Below are positions 37,380 to 49,385 of a DNA stretch of 64,000 nucleotides, piece after piece (position 1 is the first letter of the stretch; each line of letters begins with the position of its first letter). Source of the DNA: Certhia americana (Eukaryota; Chordata; Aves; Passeriformes; Certhiidae). The notes beneath the pieces are model-generated. The model ran no database searches. It worked only from the letters and a program-made list of their open reading frames with translations, and was not told where the DNA came from. The stretch spans positions 310,001-374,000 of the forward strand of contig CM031873.1 of assembly GCA_018697195.1 (NCBI GenBank). Direction: 5' to 3'. The translations under genes were made by a program, and so were the position numbers.

Positions 37380-37530
37380 CCCCTGGGCTCTCACACCTCC
37401 CTGCAGTTATTTCTGTACGTGGAGAGATCCCCTCTCAGCTCTGGAGGCTCAGCAGCCCCAGCTCCTTCAGCCTTTCCTGGGCACAGAGATGCTCCAGGCC
37501 CTGCCTCAGCTCTGCTGGCCCCAGGATTGG
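37380..37530 (-). repeat. CR1 fragment, antisense
   Basis: On the + strand, GGAGAGATCCCCTCTCAGCT, GAGGCTCAGCAGCCCCAGCT, CCTTCAGCCTTTCCTGGGCA and AGAGATGCTCCAGGCCCTG follow the reverse-complement order of the CR1 3' ORF2 region. It precedes copy 2 of the 292-bp segment. Confidence 0.8.
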
Positions 37531-37546
37531 ACAGGGCACTCCGGGC

Positions 37547-37838
37547 AGGTAAGGGTGCACCAGGGCTGGAGGAGAAGGATGGGACATCTCCCTCTTCCCC
37601 CTGCAGCCCAGGCCACTCTGCTGCTCAGGGACAGCTCACAGATCCTTCTCCACAGAGCTGCTCCTGCCAGGGTCATTCCTCCCCAGGTGCTGCACCCTGC
37701 ATCTGCCTCTGTTGAATTTCACAAGGTTCCACTCTGCTCCTCTCCCCAGCCTGTTGGGACCCTTCAGAAATGGCTGCACTAACTTGGAAGTGAGGTTTGC
37801 ATTTCTTCCCAGATTAAACTCACAGGTAAACTCCCCAG
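37547..37838 (+). repeat. Near-identical segment, copy 2 (292 bp)
   Basis: Partner of 34795-35086 at an offset of 2752 bp. Only position 37632 differs. Unlike copy 1, it is preceded by recognisable antisense CR1, so copy 2 may be the source and copy 1 the derived copy. This direction is an inference. Confidence 0.92.
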
Positions 37839-39339
37839 GTTTGCATCACTTTTGGAGGCTTCTCCTTGCAGGCTTGGCTCAGCAGTGAGGGGGGGCTGAG
37901 ACTGAACCCAGCAGCCAAATGCTCTTGAACTGACTGTCCCTCCCCTCCCTTCAAGTGTGTCACTTGACAGAAAGATGAATTTAAAACCAGGAAAAGAGGG
38001 CAAAACAGTAATGCTGAAATTCCAGAGAGCATTTCCTGCTTGAGAACTGATCCCTCCCATCAGTTCCCAGCTCTGTGGGAGGATGAACATGCTGTTCCCA
38101 CCCGGGGGAGATCGCAGAGATGAGATGTCTTGATCAAGGTCACTCCTAAAGCACTGGGAAAACAACCCCAGAGCTTTGGCACAGGCAGCTTCCTGGGTCA
38201 GAAACCTTGCAAGGCCCACTTTTATTTTCTTCCCTAGAAACCCAGAGGGATCATTTGCACTGAAGGACACTGCCACATCTCTGTTTTGAGGAATATGTTT
38301 TAAACAAAAGCCTAAATAAATTTGAGTTATTCAAACTAAAATTTTGCTAATATCATAAGGGGGTTTTGTCCATTCTTTTGTACGTGACAAGAATTTATGA
38401 AAGGCTCTCCAGATATCCTAAAAACCTCCCTGAAGAAGACTGTAGTTACAAGGGAAGTTTGAGCAAGGACAGTTACTCAGTCCAAGTGTTGCAAACCCAG
38501 TGTTAGTAATTCCCCTGTACCCAGTGAACGATCAGAGCAAAGATGTTTTTGCAAGAGGTTCACTCACTCATCGGGAGGTTCAGGGGCTGAAGGAGCTCCC
38601 CCTGTTTGCTCCCAGGCAAACTCCTGCTGTTGATGGCCCAGGACCAGTGCCCAGGAAACCAGATAAGGAGCCAGCCTCCCCCTGGACAGCAGTGCTGCCT
38701 CTCTGCTCCACAGCAGGCAGGTTTGGGCAGGTTTTGAGGTGGGAAAGAAGCTTTAATGTTCCCTTCTTTTTTCTTTAACTGTTAGAAGACACAAGGCTGC
38801 CTTAGATCTGTCTGCACACAGCACTGGAACACCAGAGGTGGTTGTTTGTTTGAAGGTGACATGGATGCAGAGAGGCCCCAGCAGGAAGGGGGTCCTCAGT
38901 GCAGGAATCCTCGTTTAACCTTCCCCAGCTGCCACAGGTCAGCCTCTGGCACAGTCACCTCCAGGAAGCCCAGACACTTGTGACATCTCAGCACAAAGCA
39001 CAGCCCGTGTCTGCCCCTGTGTCCTGGGACAGTGTTTGTCCATCCTCACCACCCTCGGGGCTGGCATTCCCCAAGGAAGACCCCCAGCTGCTGGGACCCT
39101 CCCCGTGCCCCAGGACAGGGGGTTCAGGGTGAGTGCCCACAAGGCTGGGGCACAAACTGGATGGGGAAAGCCTGGAATTTCATCTTTTCCCTCTGCACAC
39201 CTCCTGAAGAATCAAATCTGTGCCCTTTCCTGTCCCAGCACAGAGCTGTTCCCAGCTGCTGTTCCAGGCCATGCTGAGCCAAGAGCAGTTCACGAGCTGA
39301 GGGCTGCTCAAGGCTGCTCCACGGCCTCTCCCTTCAGCA
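37839..39339. other. Noncoding sequence, possible old SINE trace
   Basis: 38115-38210 (GATGTCTTGATCAAGGTCAC, then AAAACAACCCCAGAGC) resembles an antisense MIR core, but too weakly to claim. No exon was recognised. Confidence 0.35.
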
Positions 39340-39600
39340 ACAGGCAGAGAGGAAGGTCAAGGAGCAATGGCCATGAACCAAAACACATGGAATTCCACCT
39401 CAGCATGAGGAATTCCTTCTGTCGGTGGAGGGCGGCTGCAGCCCTGGAACAGCTGCCCAGGGAGGGCGTGGAGTGTCCCTGTCTGGAGACATGGCAGTGC
39501 CACCTGGCTGTGTCCCTGTGTGCCCTGCTCGGGGTGACCCTCCCTGGGCTGGATGAGGTCCCTTCCAACGCCACCCACTCGGTGACATGTGGATTTACTC
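39340..39600 (+). repeat. CR1 3' region, sense (close pair with 45.1 kb copy)
   Basis: 39358-39549 matches 45115-45306 at an offset of 5757 bp with three mismatches by my count. It reads CAAGGAGCAATGGCCATGAA, AATTCCACCTCAGCATGAGG, CTGCCCAGGGAGGGCGTGGA and GTGTCCCTGTCTGGAGACAT, then a CTGGATGAGGTCCCTTCCAA end. This is the CR1 3' UTR layout. The 257-codon + frame over it is not a gene. Confidence 0.92.
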
Positions 39601-42600
39601 CACAGGACACTGAGGTTTTAGCATCAAGAGGACAAAATGAATTTTTTATTCCCATCCCTTCTACCAAAGGGCTCACTCCCCATCCTGCAGTGCTGGACCA
39701 GCTGTGGCATCTCCAAACAGAGCCACCCCACAGGGAGCACCCTGGGACAGGGATTGGCACTAACCCTTTTTTGACTCAGCCAAAATTCTTTTGTTTTCTC
39801 ACTTCTTAAGGTTAGTTTGTGGTTTGGTTTTGCCTTCCTTTAATGTCACAGAAAAATAGGAAAAAAAACAAAAAAAGAAAGGAAGGAGTTTACTAGGGCT
39901 TCACATTCTGTGCCAGTGTCTCTGTCCTAATCCTCCAAGAACCCTTGAGAGTTTGGTGTCAAGTGTTTTATCCAGAGCCACAGTCGTTACTTTCATGTCT
40001 CTTTTCCAGTTGAATAGCTCCATATATTCACATACGGAGCACCACAGAAACACACACACACTTCAAAAATTACACCACGTTCAGTGTAGGCTGATTCCAG
40101 CTCAGGATTTGCAGGGAGCCAGGATAAAGTCTTGTCCAAGGATGTGGTGATACATTTTTCAGAGGAAAAATTCCTGAGCTCCCCAAAGGGAGAAATACCC
40201 TTTGTGAATATAGGATTTTTCTGAGCTCCTCTCTGAGGATAAACCTCTTCATCAAGCTATTGTCAGATAAGGAATAGCTGGGAGAGGTTTAGAAATGCTT
40301 TCCCAAAATCTGGGATTTAACCTATAGCATGATTTCGGTTAAACAATGCAGGAATTGCCACTCGAGGGAAGAGGACAAATCCATTTCCCTGCAATCATTT
40401 CCCAGAGCATTCCTCAGGAGCCACCTTAGGAAGCAAAGCAGTACGAGGCAGGCGTGGCACCTGAGCTCCCAGCCACGCTGTCTCTCAGCTATTTGCCTTT
40501 TTTTCTCTCCTTTTTAGTTTCAGCCCCCACAAGATCCAGCAGCTGGGAGTCCCACAGTTTAACAGCACAGGGAAGCAAAACTGTGTCCTTGTGATTCCAG
40601 CCTGAGTGAAGATTTCCCCATGCTGAGCTGGAAGGGAACTTTGCTGCCCTGTTCAGCCTTGTCCCTCGCCATTTAAACTGCCTGCACTTCCTTCTCTCTG
40701 CATTCTCCATCTTTCCTAAGTCCTCTTTCTCCATGTTTCCTAAGTTCTGTGCCAGCACTGGGAGCAGGAGGCAATGGGGAGTGGCCGGGAGCATCCCCAA
40801 ACCCCACCTGGCTGCTGCCACCCACCTGGGCACAGGCCTGGGAGGTGTGGAAAGCCCAAGAAAGCCTTGGAACGTCTCTGTATTCCTGTGGGAGTTGGGG
40901 AAATGCAGAATAAACAATAAAAAACAATTATTCCAGCTGGAAAATATTATATCTCCTGGTTTGTTTTTTGCCGGAGAGGGAAAGCTGGTTGGAATTACAC
41001 AAAGTATGGGCGATTGAGGGAAACAGCTTTTCAACAGGAAAATAACTTCTCTGCAAATGTTTTGAAGTTACTGTTATTGCTTAACACCTAAAATTAAACA
41101 TTTTCTGTATTTTCTTTTAACTGAATTCCCCATTCCTCTGGTTTTCTGTGTTGAAAGAGAAGACTCTTGAAAGAATAATTTGCATTTCCCTGGCTGGTTC
41201 AAATCCTTTATAGCAGAAAGAAAGAACCCAATGACTACACTGACCTGATTAGTTGGGACATGGCTCCAGAGCTGGAGTTTTCTGGGAAAAAACACAACTT
41301 GGCCAGAGCCACTTGACCTGTCCAGCTCAGGAAACTCAAGGCTGATCTCACTTCCACTCCACATTTCATGGTGTGTATTTTCCTCCAGGTTTCAAAGAGA
41401 AGTAGGGCTTGTGCTGCTTCATAAAGGAAAACACTTTTGGGATCTCCAAAGGCTCTAAGCTTCTTAGGAAAAGAGGATTAAGGCATCTGCTGGGTGCAGT
41501 GGGTACCTGTGCTAGTTTGCTCCACGGCAGCTGATGCAGATTACAACAGACAGGGCTTGAACCCCACCTGGGGCTTCAGGGCCCCCCAGAGCCCCCTGTG
41601 CCCGGCTCCCCCAGGCCTGGGACCTCCTCCCACCCTCAAAGCCTCGTGGATGAAGGTCCTGTCACAGCCCTCCAGACGTTTCTCCAGGAATCCCTTCCCA
41701 GCTCCCAGCCTGGGGATGTGCAGGGAGGGATTCCAGGGCTGCCCCACGCTCACCCACCCCAGCCCTGCCAGTCTGACACATCCCCAGTGCCAGCAGCTCT
41801 GTGCTGCTCTCCAGCTCTGTGTGAGTGGCTGCAGAGGGGTGACAAGGTCCAGCACACACCCACAGCCTCCCGTGAGGCCCTGACCCATCACTGCAGCGCT
41901 GCCTTTCAGGGACAGGCATGGATTTGGGGCTTTAATGGCACAGGGAAGAGAGTGAAAGAAGGATTTGTCCATCCAAGCTTGCTCCAGGCAGCACATTCAC
42001 TGCTGCTCTCCAGACAGCCTGGCAGATACTAAAGGCACCAACAGACAAACAGAACAAATGAAAAGATCTTCTGCTCTCTGGAAAATACAAGGGCTTGCCA
42101 GCCAAATATTTCATCCTAAGCCCTCCCCTTCCTTTCTGCCTCCCCCTCTGTGCCCTGTGCTCAGCTCACCACGGCTGTGAAGGGCGAAGGAACACATTCC
42201 AGCACCCAGCCCCAAATGGGAATGGGACGGTGGGGTTCAAAAGCCAGCTGGGGAGCTGGTGGGGACAGATAATTTCCAAACAGGCTTTGGGACAGCTTTG
42301 CACCTCTGCCTTCCAGGCCTGCATGTGTTCCCAGACTGCAGCAATGCATTGGTGCCTGTTCTTCCCAAAGCCCTGCAGGGAGCTGGGCAGCAGCAGTGAT
42401 AAACCTGCCCTGCAGAGTGGCTGGAGCCCAGCAGCACCCCAAGCCATCCCCACACACATCCCTGCCCACTGGAGAGCAAAGCCAAGAAGCCAGAGCTATT
42501 TGGAACAGACCTGGGGGCAAATGTCCCAAGTAAAGAGAAAAATGCCAGTTGTTGGCAAAGGAAATGATTCATGGCAATGATGCTTTCAAGGCAGCTTTAT

Positions 42601-45089
42601 TCTGGGGGCAGGAAAATGAAATAACAGGCACTTGGTGGCAGCTGAGAGGGCTGTGCTTCAGTGGAGCAGGGAGGAAACATCTGACTTTTGGAGGGACTTC
42701 TTGCAGTAAAAAGGTTTTTAAGCACTGACCAAGCAGAGCTTTCCCCAGGAGCCAGAGGAACAGAACCATCCCCAGAACATGGGAATACCTAACCCAGGAA
42801 TGCTGTTGCAGGGGTTGATGTAGTTTTGATCTGCTTCCAAATGCTGGAGAAGGATGCAGCCATCCAGGCACAAATGATCCCCACTGCAGCTGTGCTGGCT
42901 GCACTTCCCAGCACCCCAGAGGGGAAGGAACATTTCTGCATGGTGACCATCTGTTCTTCCCACTGTGCATCTTCGTGGAGATGGAAATTCCACCAGCATT
43001 TGAGCCTGCCACCCCAAATCCAGCCTGGGATCCCAGCTGGCTGTCACCCACCTGGAGCAAAGGAACAGGGAAGAAGCCCAGCACCAGACAGAGACACAGT
43101 GGGACGGGGTAAAGGCTGAATTTGGGACATTCATGAAAGCCACCAGCATTCTGATGAGCCCTGTCCCTTACTGCCAGTGAATAAAGAACTGGAGCTCCAC
43201 TCCCAAAGCTCAGGAGTCCCTCTCAGCCTGCCCACAACACAGAGAAACTTCCATGTCCCTTAAGTGTAGAGGAAACTCATGTTCCAGGAAAAAGAAAACA
43301 ATTTTAAAAAGCAAAATAGTCTGAAGCTACAAATCAAGCTCTTCTCTCAGTTAATATTTAATGCTGCAATTGGGTGCTTTTCAGAGGGGGGAAAGCACTG
43401 GGATTTCTTTGCTGCAGATTGACCTTGCGAAACTCAGTGTGTCAAGGAAAAAAAAAAAGAGAAAAGGAATTTTGTTGCATATTTCAACATCTGGAGCCAC
43501 TTAGTGGTAGAAAAAAGCAACTTCTTGAGAAGCACTTTTGATCTAAAGCAGTGCTTTTAAACCTTTTCCTATTTGCAGACCCATAAAATTTGTCTCTGCA
43601 TAATAAATATGAGTCTAGTGACATTCATTTCTGGCATCCCATTCAATTCTGGAGGTTCCTCAGATGTTCAGGAGCAGGAGAGGCAAAGCTGTGCTTCCCC
43701 AGGCCTGCCCAACAATCTCCTGGAGCTCTTCAGTCCCCAGCATGGACAGCTGACCACTCCTGAGCAGATAACCTGCAGAAGTGGGACCTTGCCTCTCTTG
43801 ACAGGGTGTGGCCTTTTCCTAAACTCGAGACTGATTTTCCCTGCTATCACCAGGTCTGTGTCACCCTGACAGAGCTGCTCACCTCTGCCCACAGAAAATC
43901 AGAGTATTTCTGCCTGTGAAGATGCTCTCAGAGCTGCTCCACAGCAGAAAGTTAATCCAGGCTGTGCTCAGCATCCTCTCTCCTGCTCCCCAGAGTCTGC
44001 TGGGTCTGGATCTCCACGTGTCCTCAGCTCTGGGCAAGTCCTGGGCACCCAATCTCTGCTGGACCTCCTCAGCCCAAAGAGCCATGCAAGGGACACTGTG
44101 CCACAGGGAGAGTGAATTTCTGCATTTGGGAGCACAGGATCTGAGCACCATCCTCCTCCCCTGGGGACTTTTCTCATGCTGTGATGTTTGGACATCACCC
44201 CAGCCTCCCTCACCCCTCAGGTTTTGCGCTTAGCTGTTGATTTGTCTTGTTTAATTCCTGTCCCCAAGGTCCATGCGCTGCCCAGGAGGGAATTCTGTCC
44301 CCTGCGCTCCAAGTGACAGCAGAGGGTGAATACAGCTGGAAGCTGTCCCAGGGGAGCCTTTCTTACTTACCCGGCAACAAACCTGCCTTAACTGCTCAGG
44401 GATTTGTTAGCATATCACCGGGAAATCTGCTCAAAGGACTACGAGGAAATCACAGGAAAAACAACTGCTGTGCCCAACAAAGAATTGCATGGATCAGGTC
44501 TTTGTTCCCATTGTATTTCTCCACAGCGTTTGATTAGTTTGGTTAATTGAACATGTAACACACTCCATTATCATGCACCAGCAAAAGAGGTTTTATGACT
44601 CAAACAAATATGGCCATTATTAGCTGCTCCTGACATAACAAACAGCACCATTAGCTTGGAGAGGCAGCGCTTTATGGATGGCTTTTTGGTAAATGGGCTG
44701 TTTAATAATTTCTTTTTTGCTGTAAAGGCTCCTTGGTGCTGCTGGATCCAGGGTGGGGACGGAGAGGGGACACAGGCACACCGCCCTTGCAAGGTCTGTG
44801 CGACACATTTCCCCTCATCCTCTCACACAGGGAGATAAACCTCGTTTATCCAAGACAAATCCATCCCAAATCACTCTAAGCACCTCTGGCAAGCATTCAC
44901 TCTTCCTAACACCACAGGCCAGCTCCAGCCAGGCCTGGGCTCGTTCAGCAAGGGATGAATGGAAACGCATTTTCAGCTCAACGTGCAAATACCTACAAAT
45001 AAAATAAATATATCCAAATATCTGCGGGGGGGGTGGGGGGGGGGGGTGGGGTGTGGAGGGGCAGAGGATGGTGCCAGTCCCTTCTCAGC
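39601..45089. other. Noncoding sequence with a candidate conserved element
   Basis: No exon was recognised over 5.5 kb. Minus and + frames of 140-180 codons at 40.5-43.1 kb overlap antisense to each other and lack domains. 44515-44720 is a plausible conserved noncoding element (GTTTGATTAGTTTGGTTAAT, CACTCCATTATCATGCACCA, ACAAATATGGCCATTATTAG), with many TAAT cores and no repeat signature. An A run occurs at 43449-43460. Confidence 0.4.
45024..45056 (+). repeat. Guanine-rich tract
   Basis: Runs of 8, 12 and 4 G separated by single T residues (GGGGGGGGTGGGGGG-type). It has strong quadruplex potential and lies directly before a CR1 3' region. Confidence 0.9.
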
Positions 45090-45370
45090 GGAGCCCAGTG
45101 ACAGGGTGACAGGACAAGGAGCAACGGCCATGAACCAAAACACATGGAATTCCACCTCAGCATGAGGAATTCCTTCTGTCGGTGGAGGGCGGCCGGAGCC
45201 CTGGAACAGCTGCCCAGGGAGGGCGTGGAGTGTCCCTGTCTGGAGACATGGCAGTGCCACCTGGCTGTGTCCCTGTGTGCCCTGCTCGGGGTGACCCTCC
45301 CTGGGCACGGGGCTTGGACCGGGGCATCTCAGACCTCCCTTCTAACCCGGATGGTTCTGGGGGGTCTGGG
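45090..45370 (+). repeat. CR1 3' region, sense
   Basis: Close partner of the copy at 39340-39600. After 45306 the two diverge: this copy continues with GGGGCTTGGACCGGGGCATC, then CCTCCCTTCTAACCCGGATG and GTTCTGG, a variant CR1 terminus. Confidence 0.92.
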
Positions 45371-48260
45371 ATTGATTCACAAAGTGCTCAGCGAGCAGAA
45401 CTAACCTCAGCCAGTCCCTGCACACGCCTCTGTTTGTCCTGGCAGCGTTTAGCACCAGTGACCCCTTGTCTGTGCCCCCCCGAACCGCTTTGCCTCCCAC
45501 ACTGGGCTCTGCTGACCCAGATCTGTAAAATCTGTAAAATTCCTGCTGGTTTTGCAATGCCAGCACAGGGAATGTTGTGCTGGGATGTCCCCAGCCCTGC
45601 AGGGACAAGGCGCTGGCCCCTCATCCTCCTGAGCTTCTCTCAGCTCTCCTGCCCGGGTCTCAGTCCATGCTGGAGATCATTTTGTAATAAATGTTTTGTA
45701 ATAAAACAAAAGTAAAGTATTTGTTTTCAGATGTCTTGGATTGAGATTTTGTACTTCTCATCCAATTTAAGAACATTTTTTTGTTTAGTACCAAATATTT
45801 GTATAAGAGGACAGGTCACTTCTCTCTAGTCTGTTCATACCAAGGTACCTGAGTGGCTGAGGCATCAGAAGTGTGATGCAAATGTTTCTTATGGTTTTAA
45901 ATTCTAAAGGTTTGTCAATGACAATGAATTTGCATAACCTAAACGTGGGCAATATTCCCTGAGACCATTCATGTGCATGTGAATGGGGAAATGTTTAATT
46001 GTTCAATGTCCTCCTGTGCTGAGGTCCCTCTGAAATCTGGAGCTGGTGGAATAATAAACCATGAAGGAAGATCTGCATCTTCAGAGCCCCCCTGAATTCC
46101 ACGAGTCATCTCCTAGAGGTCCAGAGGAGGCTGACTGTGGATCAAAATGCAATTTAAAACAGAGCACATGGACAGCCCCCAGCTGTAAAGGTGGTTGATG
46201 TTTCCACACTCCTGACTGCAGCCACTCCAGTCCGGATTTCTAATTTTGCTTCTTAAGTAGCTAAAACTGTTTCACAGTATTTTCTAGGCAGAAGAGGATT
46301 TTCCACACAGAGAGATCTCCTGGCAGCTTTTCAATTTTTTTGACAAAACCCTTCCCTTTCCTTATTTGGCCCCACAGCCAGCATTTACCATGGAGAGTGA
46401 ACTCACTAAGACATAACAACTTGCATCCTTATTTGCCAAGGTTTGGATCAATTCATATCACCCTGCTATCCCAGGTTACCTGATCTCAGACCTTTCAGCT
46501 GGTGATGTGTAAAACCTGAGGAGCACACAGCTTAATAACAATGTGAGCCGGATGAGAATGCTGAAATGCAGGGCAAGAAGTGGCTGTAACCCTCATAACT
46601 TAACTGGATGATCCCACAAAACATGAAAAATGCCCTGTGGATGTTGGTAATGTTTGTGGGTGGGGCTCCTTATGCTCTTGAGTAAAGGGATCTTGGCTTG
46701 AGTGCTCAAAGTCAGACAAACCCAGGAAAGAGATCATAGAGAGGGGGTCAGCTGCCATTTCTTGAGAAGGTGATGGGTCCAGTGGAGGCACAATTTGCAG
46801 AGGTACCTGAGAACCAAGGGAATTAACCAACCCTGGCAGGAAACCAGCTGTGCCAACTCCAGGCACACCGAGACTAGACAGGGTCTGAGGAGGAATGATT
46901 TAAATTGGAGCTTAAGAGCCAATTCCCTCTGGGATCATTTTCCTGTCAATGCAGACAGGAGCCTTCAGAGAGCAATTCAGAGCCAAGGATGGAGAGGGAT
47001 TTATGGGCCCAACCCTTGTCCCCTGCAGAAAGGCAGCAAGGCAGCCATGAGAGGAGGTGCCTGTTTCTCTTTGTGCTCCAGGAACACCCCTGAGGGCTGG
47101 AGTGACCCCAGCCCGGAGCACAGATCTGTGGGACCCCTGCTGAGGGGGTCTCAATGTGTGCAAAGCATCACATCAGAGTCCAGGCGCTTTGAACCATCCA
47201 AAAATGATCCTTTAAAATGTAATTGAAACAAACCAACTGAAATTTGCTGCCAGGGTTTCCTGAGGGTGTGCCAGGTTATGTTCAGCACCAGAGGGGGTCC
47301 CAGACTGGCACTGTCATTGCTGAGCTCCTCCTGCTGCTGACAAGTGGGACGAGGTTTAGCCCCTGGCAGGGGCCCTACAGAGACAAAGGTTCAGAATCCC
47401 ATAGGGCAAAAAACTTCTCATCCTCCCTCATGTGCTTGGAACACCAAAAGGAGAGAGTCTTCTGCCTGTTCCACCTCCACCAACCACTGCAGAAGCAGCT
47501 GCTGCTTGCTCAGGATTGCTGGGGGAGCTCAGTGCCTTGACTCAGGGCTCCCCAGTGCAGTGTCTGCTCTCTGCAGGTCACACAAGGCTCCCCCACCCTC
47601 AGCTCCTGCACAACCCCCTGGCAGACAGCAAACACTGCTGTGATAATGAGAACGTCCTGGTTGTAGATGCACAACATTTTCTGCCTGATTTTCTGCCCAG
47701 GATCCTCTCTGCTCTACAGCACAACCCAGCTCAAAGGTTTCAAATATGCCTCAAACTACACACCCTGCCTGCCAAAAAATTAATGCAAGCAATTAGCTTG
47801 GCAAAGCACTTCAACAAATAGTTCCATTCATTGCAGAGTGTCCCACACTGGAGCTGGCAGTGACCCACACTTCCCGTCTCCTGCACTCGCTCTCCCTTAC
47901 TCAGACACCCAGTACTTATTCAGTGGAAATATTTAGCTCACAAATCCCTGCTCTGAGCTGCTGGGGAGAGGCTTCCAGACTTGCCTAAACGTATTTTCTT
48001 CCTTTTCCCTTTTTTTTACAATTCAGTGCTCCAGTACTAGTGAGAATTGCCAGCCAGAAACTCTTAAAGCTGAAAGCCTCTATATTTTCTTTAACATAAC
48101 AAACCTGAGCACCACCAGGATTTGGACCCTGGGCTTCTCCTTCCCTCTTGGATTCACCTCTAAGGGCCAATCCTGCAATCTCCCCGCACCACAGGCTCTC
48201 TGCTGGCATCTGTGCCCTGCATGCCACAGCGACAGCCAGCCAGCCAGCCCCCCAAACCTC
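45371..48260. other. Noncoding sequence, nothing recognised
   Basis: 45660-46000 is AT-rich single-copy DNA. No exon, RNA gene or repeat is supported. The 143-codon + frame at 46795-47226 has no recognisable features. Confidence 0.4.
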
Positions 48261-48455
48261 CCCAGAGCCCCCGGGCAGGGAGCACATCCCAGATTCCCAG
48301 CGCCCCTGGGGAAGGAGCACATCCCAGAAAAATTAGCTTCAGTATCAAGAAAATCCTATTCACAAGATTCCCAGAGCCCCCGGGGAAGGAGCACATCCCA
48401 GATTCCCAGAGTCCCTGGAGCACATCCCAGATTCCCAGAGCCCCCGGGCAGCGCC
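48261..48455 (+). repeat. Interrupted tandem repeat, about 33 bp (AGCACATCCCAGATTCCCAG)
   Basis: Five copies of CCCCNGGGNANGGAGCACAT followed by CCCAGATTCCCAGAG. They are interrupted once by unique AAAAATTAGCTTCAGTATCA sequence at about 48328-48365. The array passes into a short CpG-dense stretch (48450-48525). Confidence 0.85.
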
Positions 48456-48530
48456 TAGCGCTGGAGACGCGCCCGGCTCCGGCAGCGGCTCCGCGGGCGG
48501 GTTCAGCACCACGGACAGAGCTCGGAGAGC

Positions 48531-48942
48531 TTTACACGCGGCGTGCGAGAGCTTTACACACGGTGTACACACGGTTTACACCCGGTGTACACGAGGTTTA
48601 CACTCGGTGTACAAGAGTTTTACACCCGGTGTACATACAGTTTATACCCGGTGTGCAAGAGGTTTACACATGCTGTACACACGGTTTACATGTGGCATAC
48701 AAGAGGTTTACATGTGGTGTACACATGGTTTGCACACAATTTACACGCAGTGTATAGGCAGTTTACACACGGTGTACACATGGTGTACAAGAGGTTTACA
48801 TACGTTGTACATGTGGTTTACACATGGTGTACACATGCTTTACACATGGTGTACACGTGGTTTATCAGAGGTTTACACACGGTGTACACGCAGTTTACCA
48901 GAGGTTTACACACAGTATACAAGAGGTTTACACACAGTTTAC
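48531..48942 (+). repeat. Minisatellite rich in TTTACAC and palindromic GTGTACAC
   Basis: More than twenty alternating half-units of about 9-10 bp: NGGTTTACAC and ACGGTGTACA. The composite period is about 18-20 bp. GTGTACAC and TGTACA are self-complementary, so neighbouring units can pair with each other. Open + frames of 114-181 codons (HTVYTRFT, RGLHTVYTQ repeats) are products of the repeat and not proteins. Confidence 0.95.
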
Positions 48943-49185
48943 ATGGCCTGAGTGCCAGCACAGAAGTAATTTCTGTAGCTGCCTGGCAAGCAGTAAAAAG
49001 GAAGATTTGCTGTCCGAAACAAACCCAATAAAAAATATCCTTGACAGGATTTTATGAGCTGCTTCACCCCGGACACGTAAAGGAATTATGGAGCTGGATC
49101 AGCAGTGAGCAAATCCTGCCTCAGTAAAACTGAGCCCAAAAAATGCAGTGTCCTGAGGGGGCAAGAGCCGTGTGGATGGAGAGTG
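48943..49185. other. Short spacer between repeat arrays
   Basis: Unique sequence with no recognisable feature. Confidence 0.4.
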
Positions 49186-49385
49186 GTGTGGATCAGGATC
49201 ATCCTGAGGGTGCTGCACAGTTTGGATCAGGATCATCCTGAGGTTCTGCACAGTTTGAATCAGGGTTATCCTGAGGTGCTTTGCACAGTTTGGATCAGGG
49301 TTTTCCTGAGGTTCTGCACATTTTGAATCAGGATCATCCTGAGGGTGCTGCACATTTTGGATCAGGACCATCCTGAGGTGCTGAC
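49186..49385 (+). repeat. Minisatellite, about 33-36 bp, with TCAGGATCATCCTGA core
   Basis: Six copies of TTTGGATCAGGATCATCCTG followed by AGGTTCTGCACAG or AGGGTGCTGCACA. The core TCAGGATCATCCTGA is a 15-bp palindrome around a central C in the best copies, so each unit can form a hairpin. Confidence 0.93.

Noticed and set aside
36716..37782. Several 110-234-codon frames in a CpG-rich region, possible first exons
   Set aside because: They run through a minisatellite, an antisense CR1 and the duplicated 292-bp segment on both strands. No protein family is recognisable.
38110..38220. Second antisense MIR
   Set aside because: Only a weak partial resemblance to the MIR core, lacking the diagnostic GAAACTGAGGCACAGA block.
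48531..48942. CRISPR-like array of spaced repeats
   Set aside because: Units are contiguous, with no unique spacers of constant length, no cas genes, and vertebrate context. It is a minisatellite.
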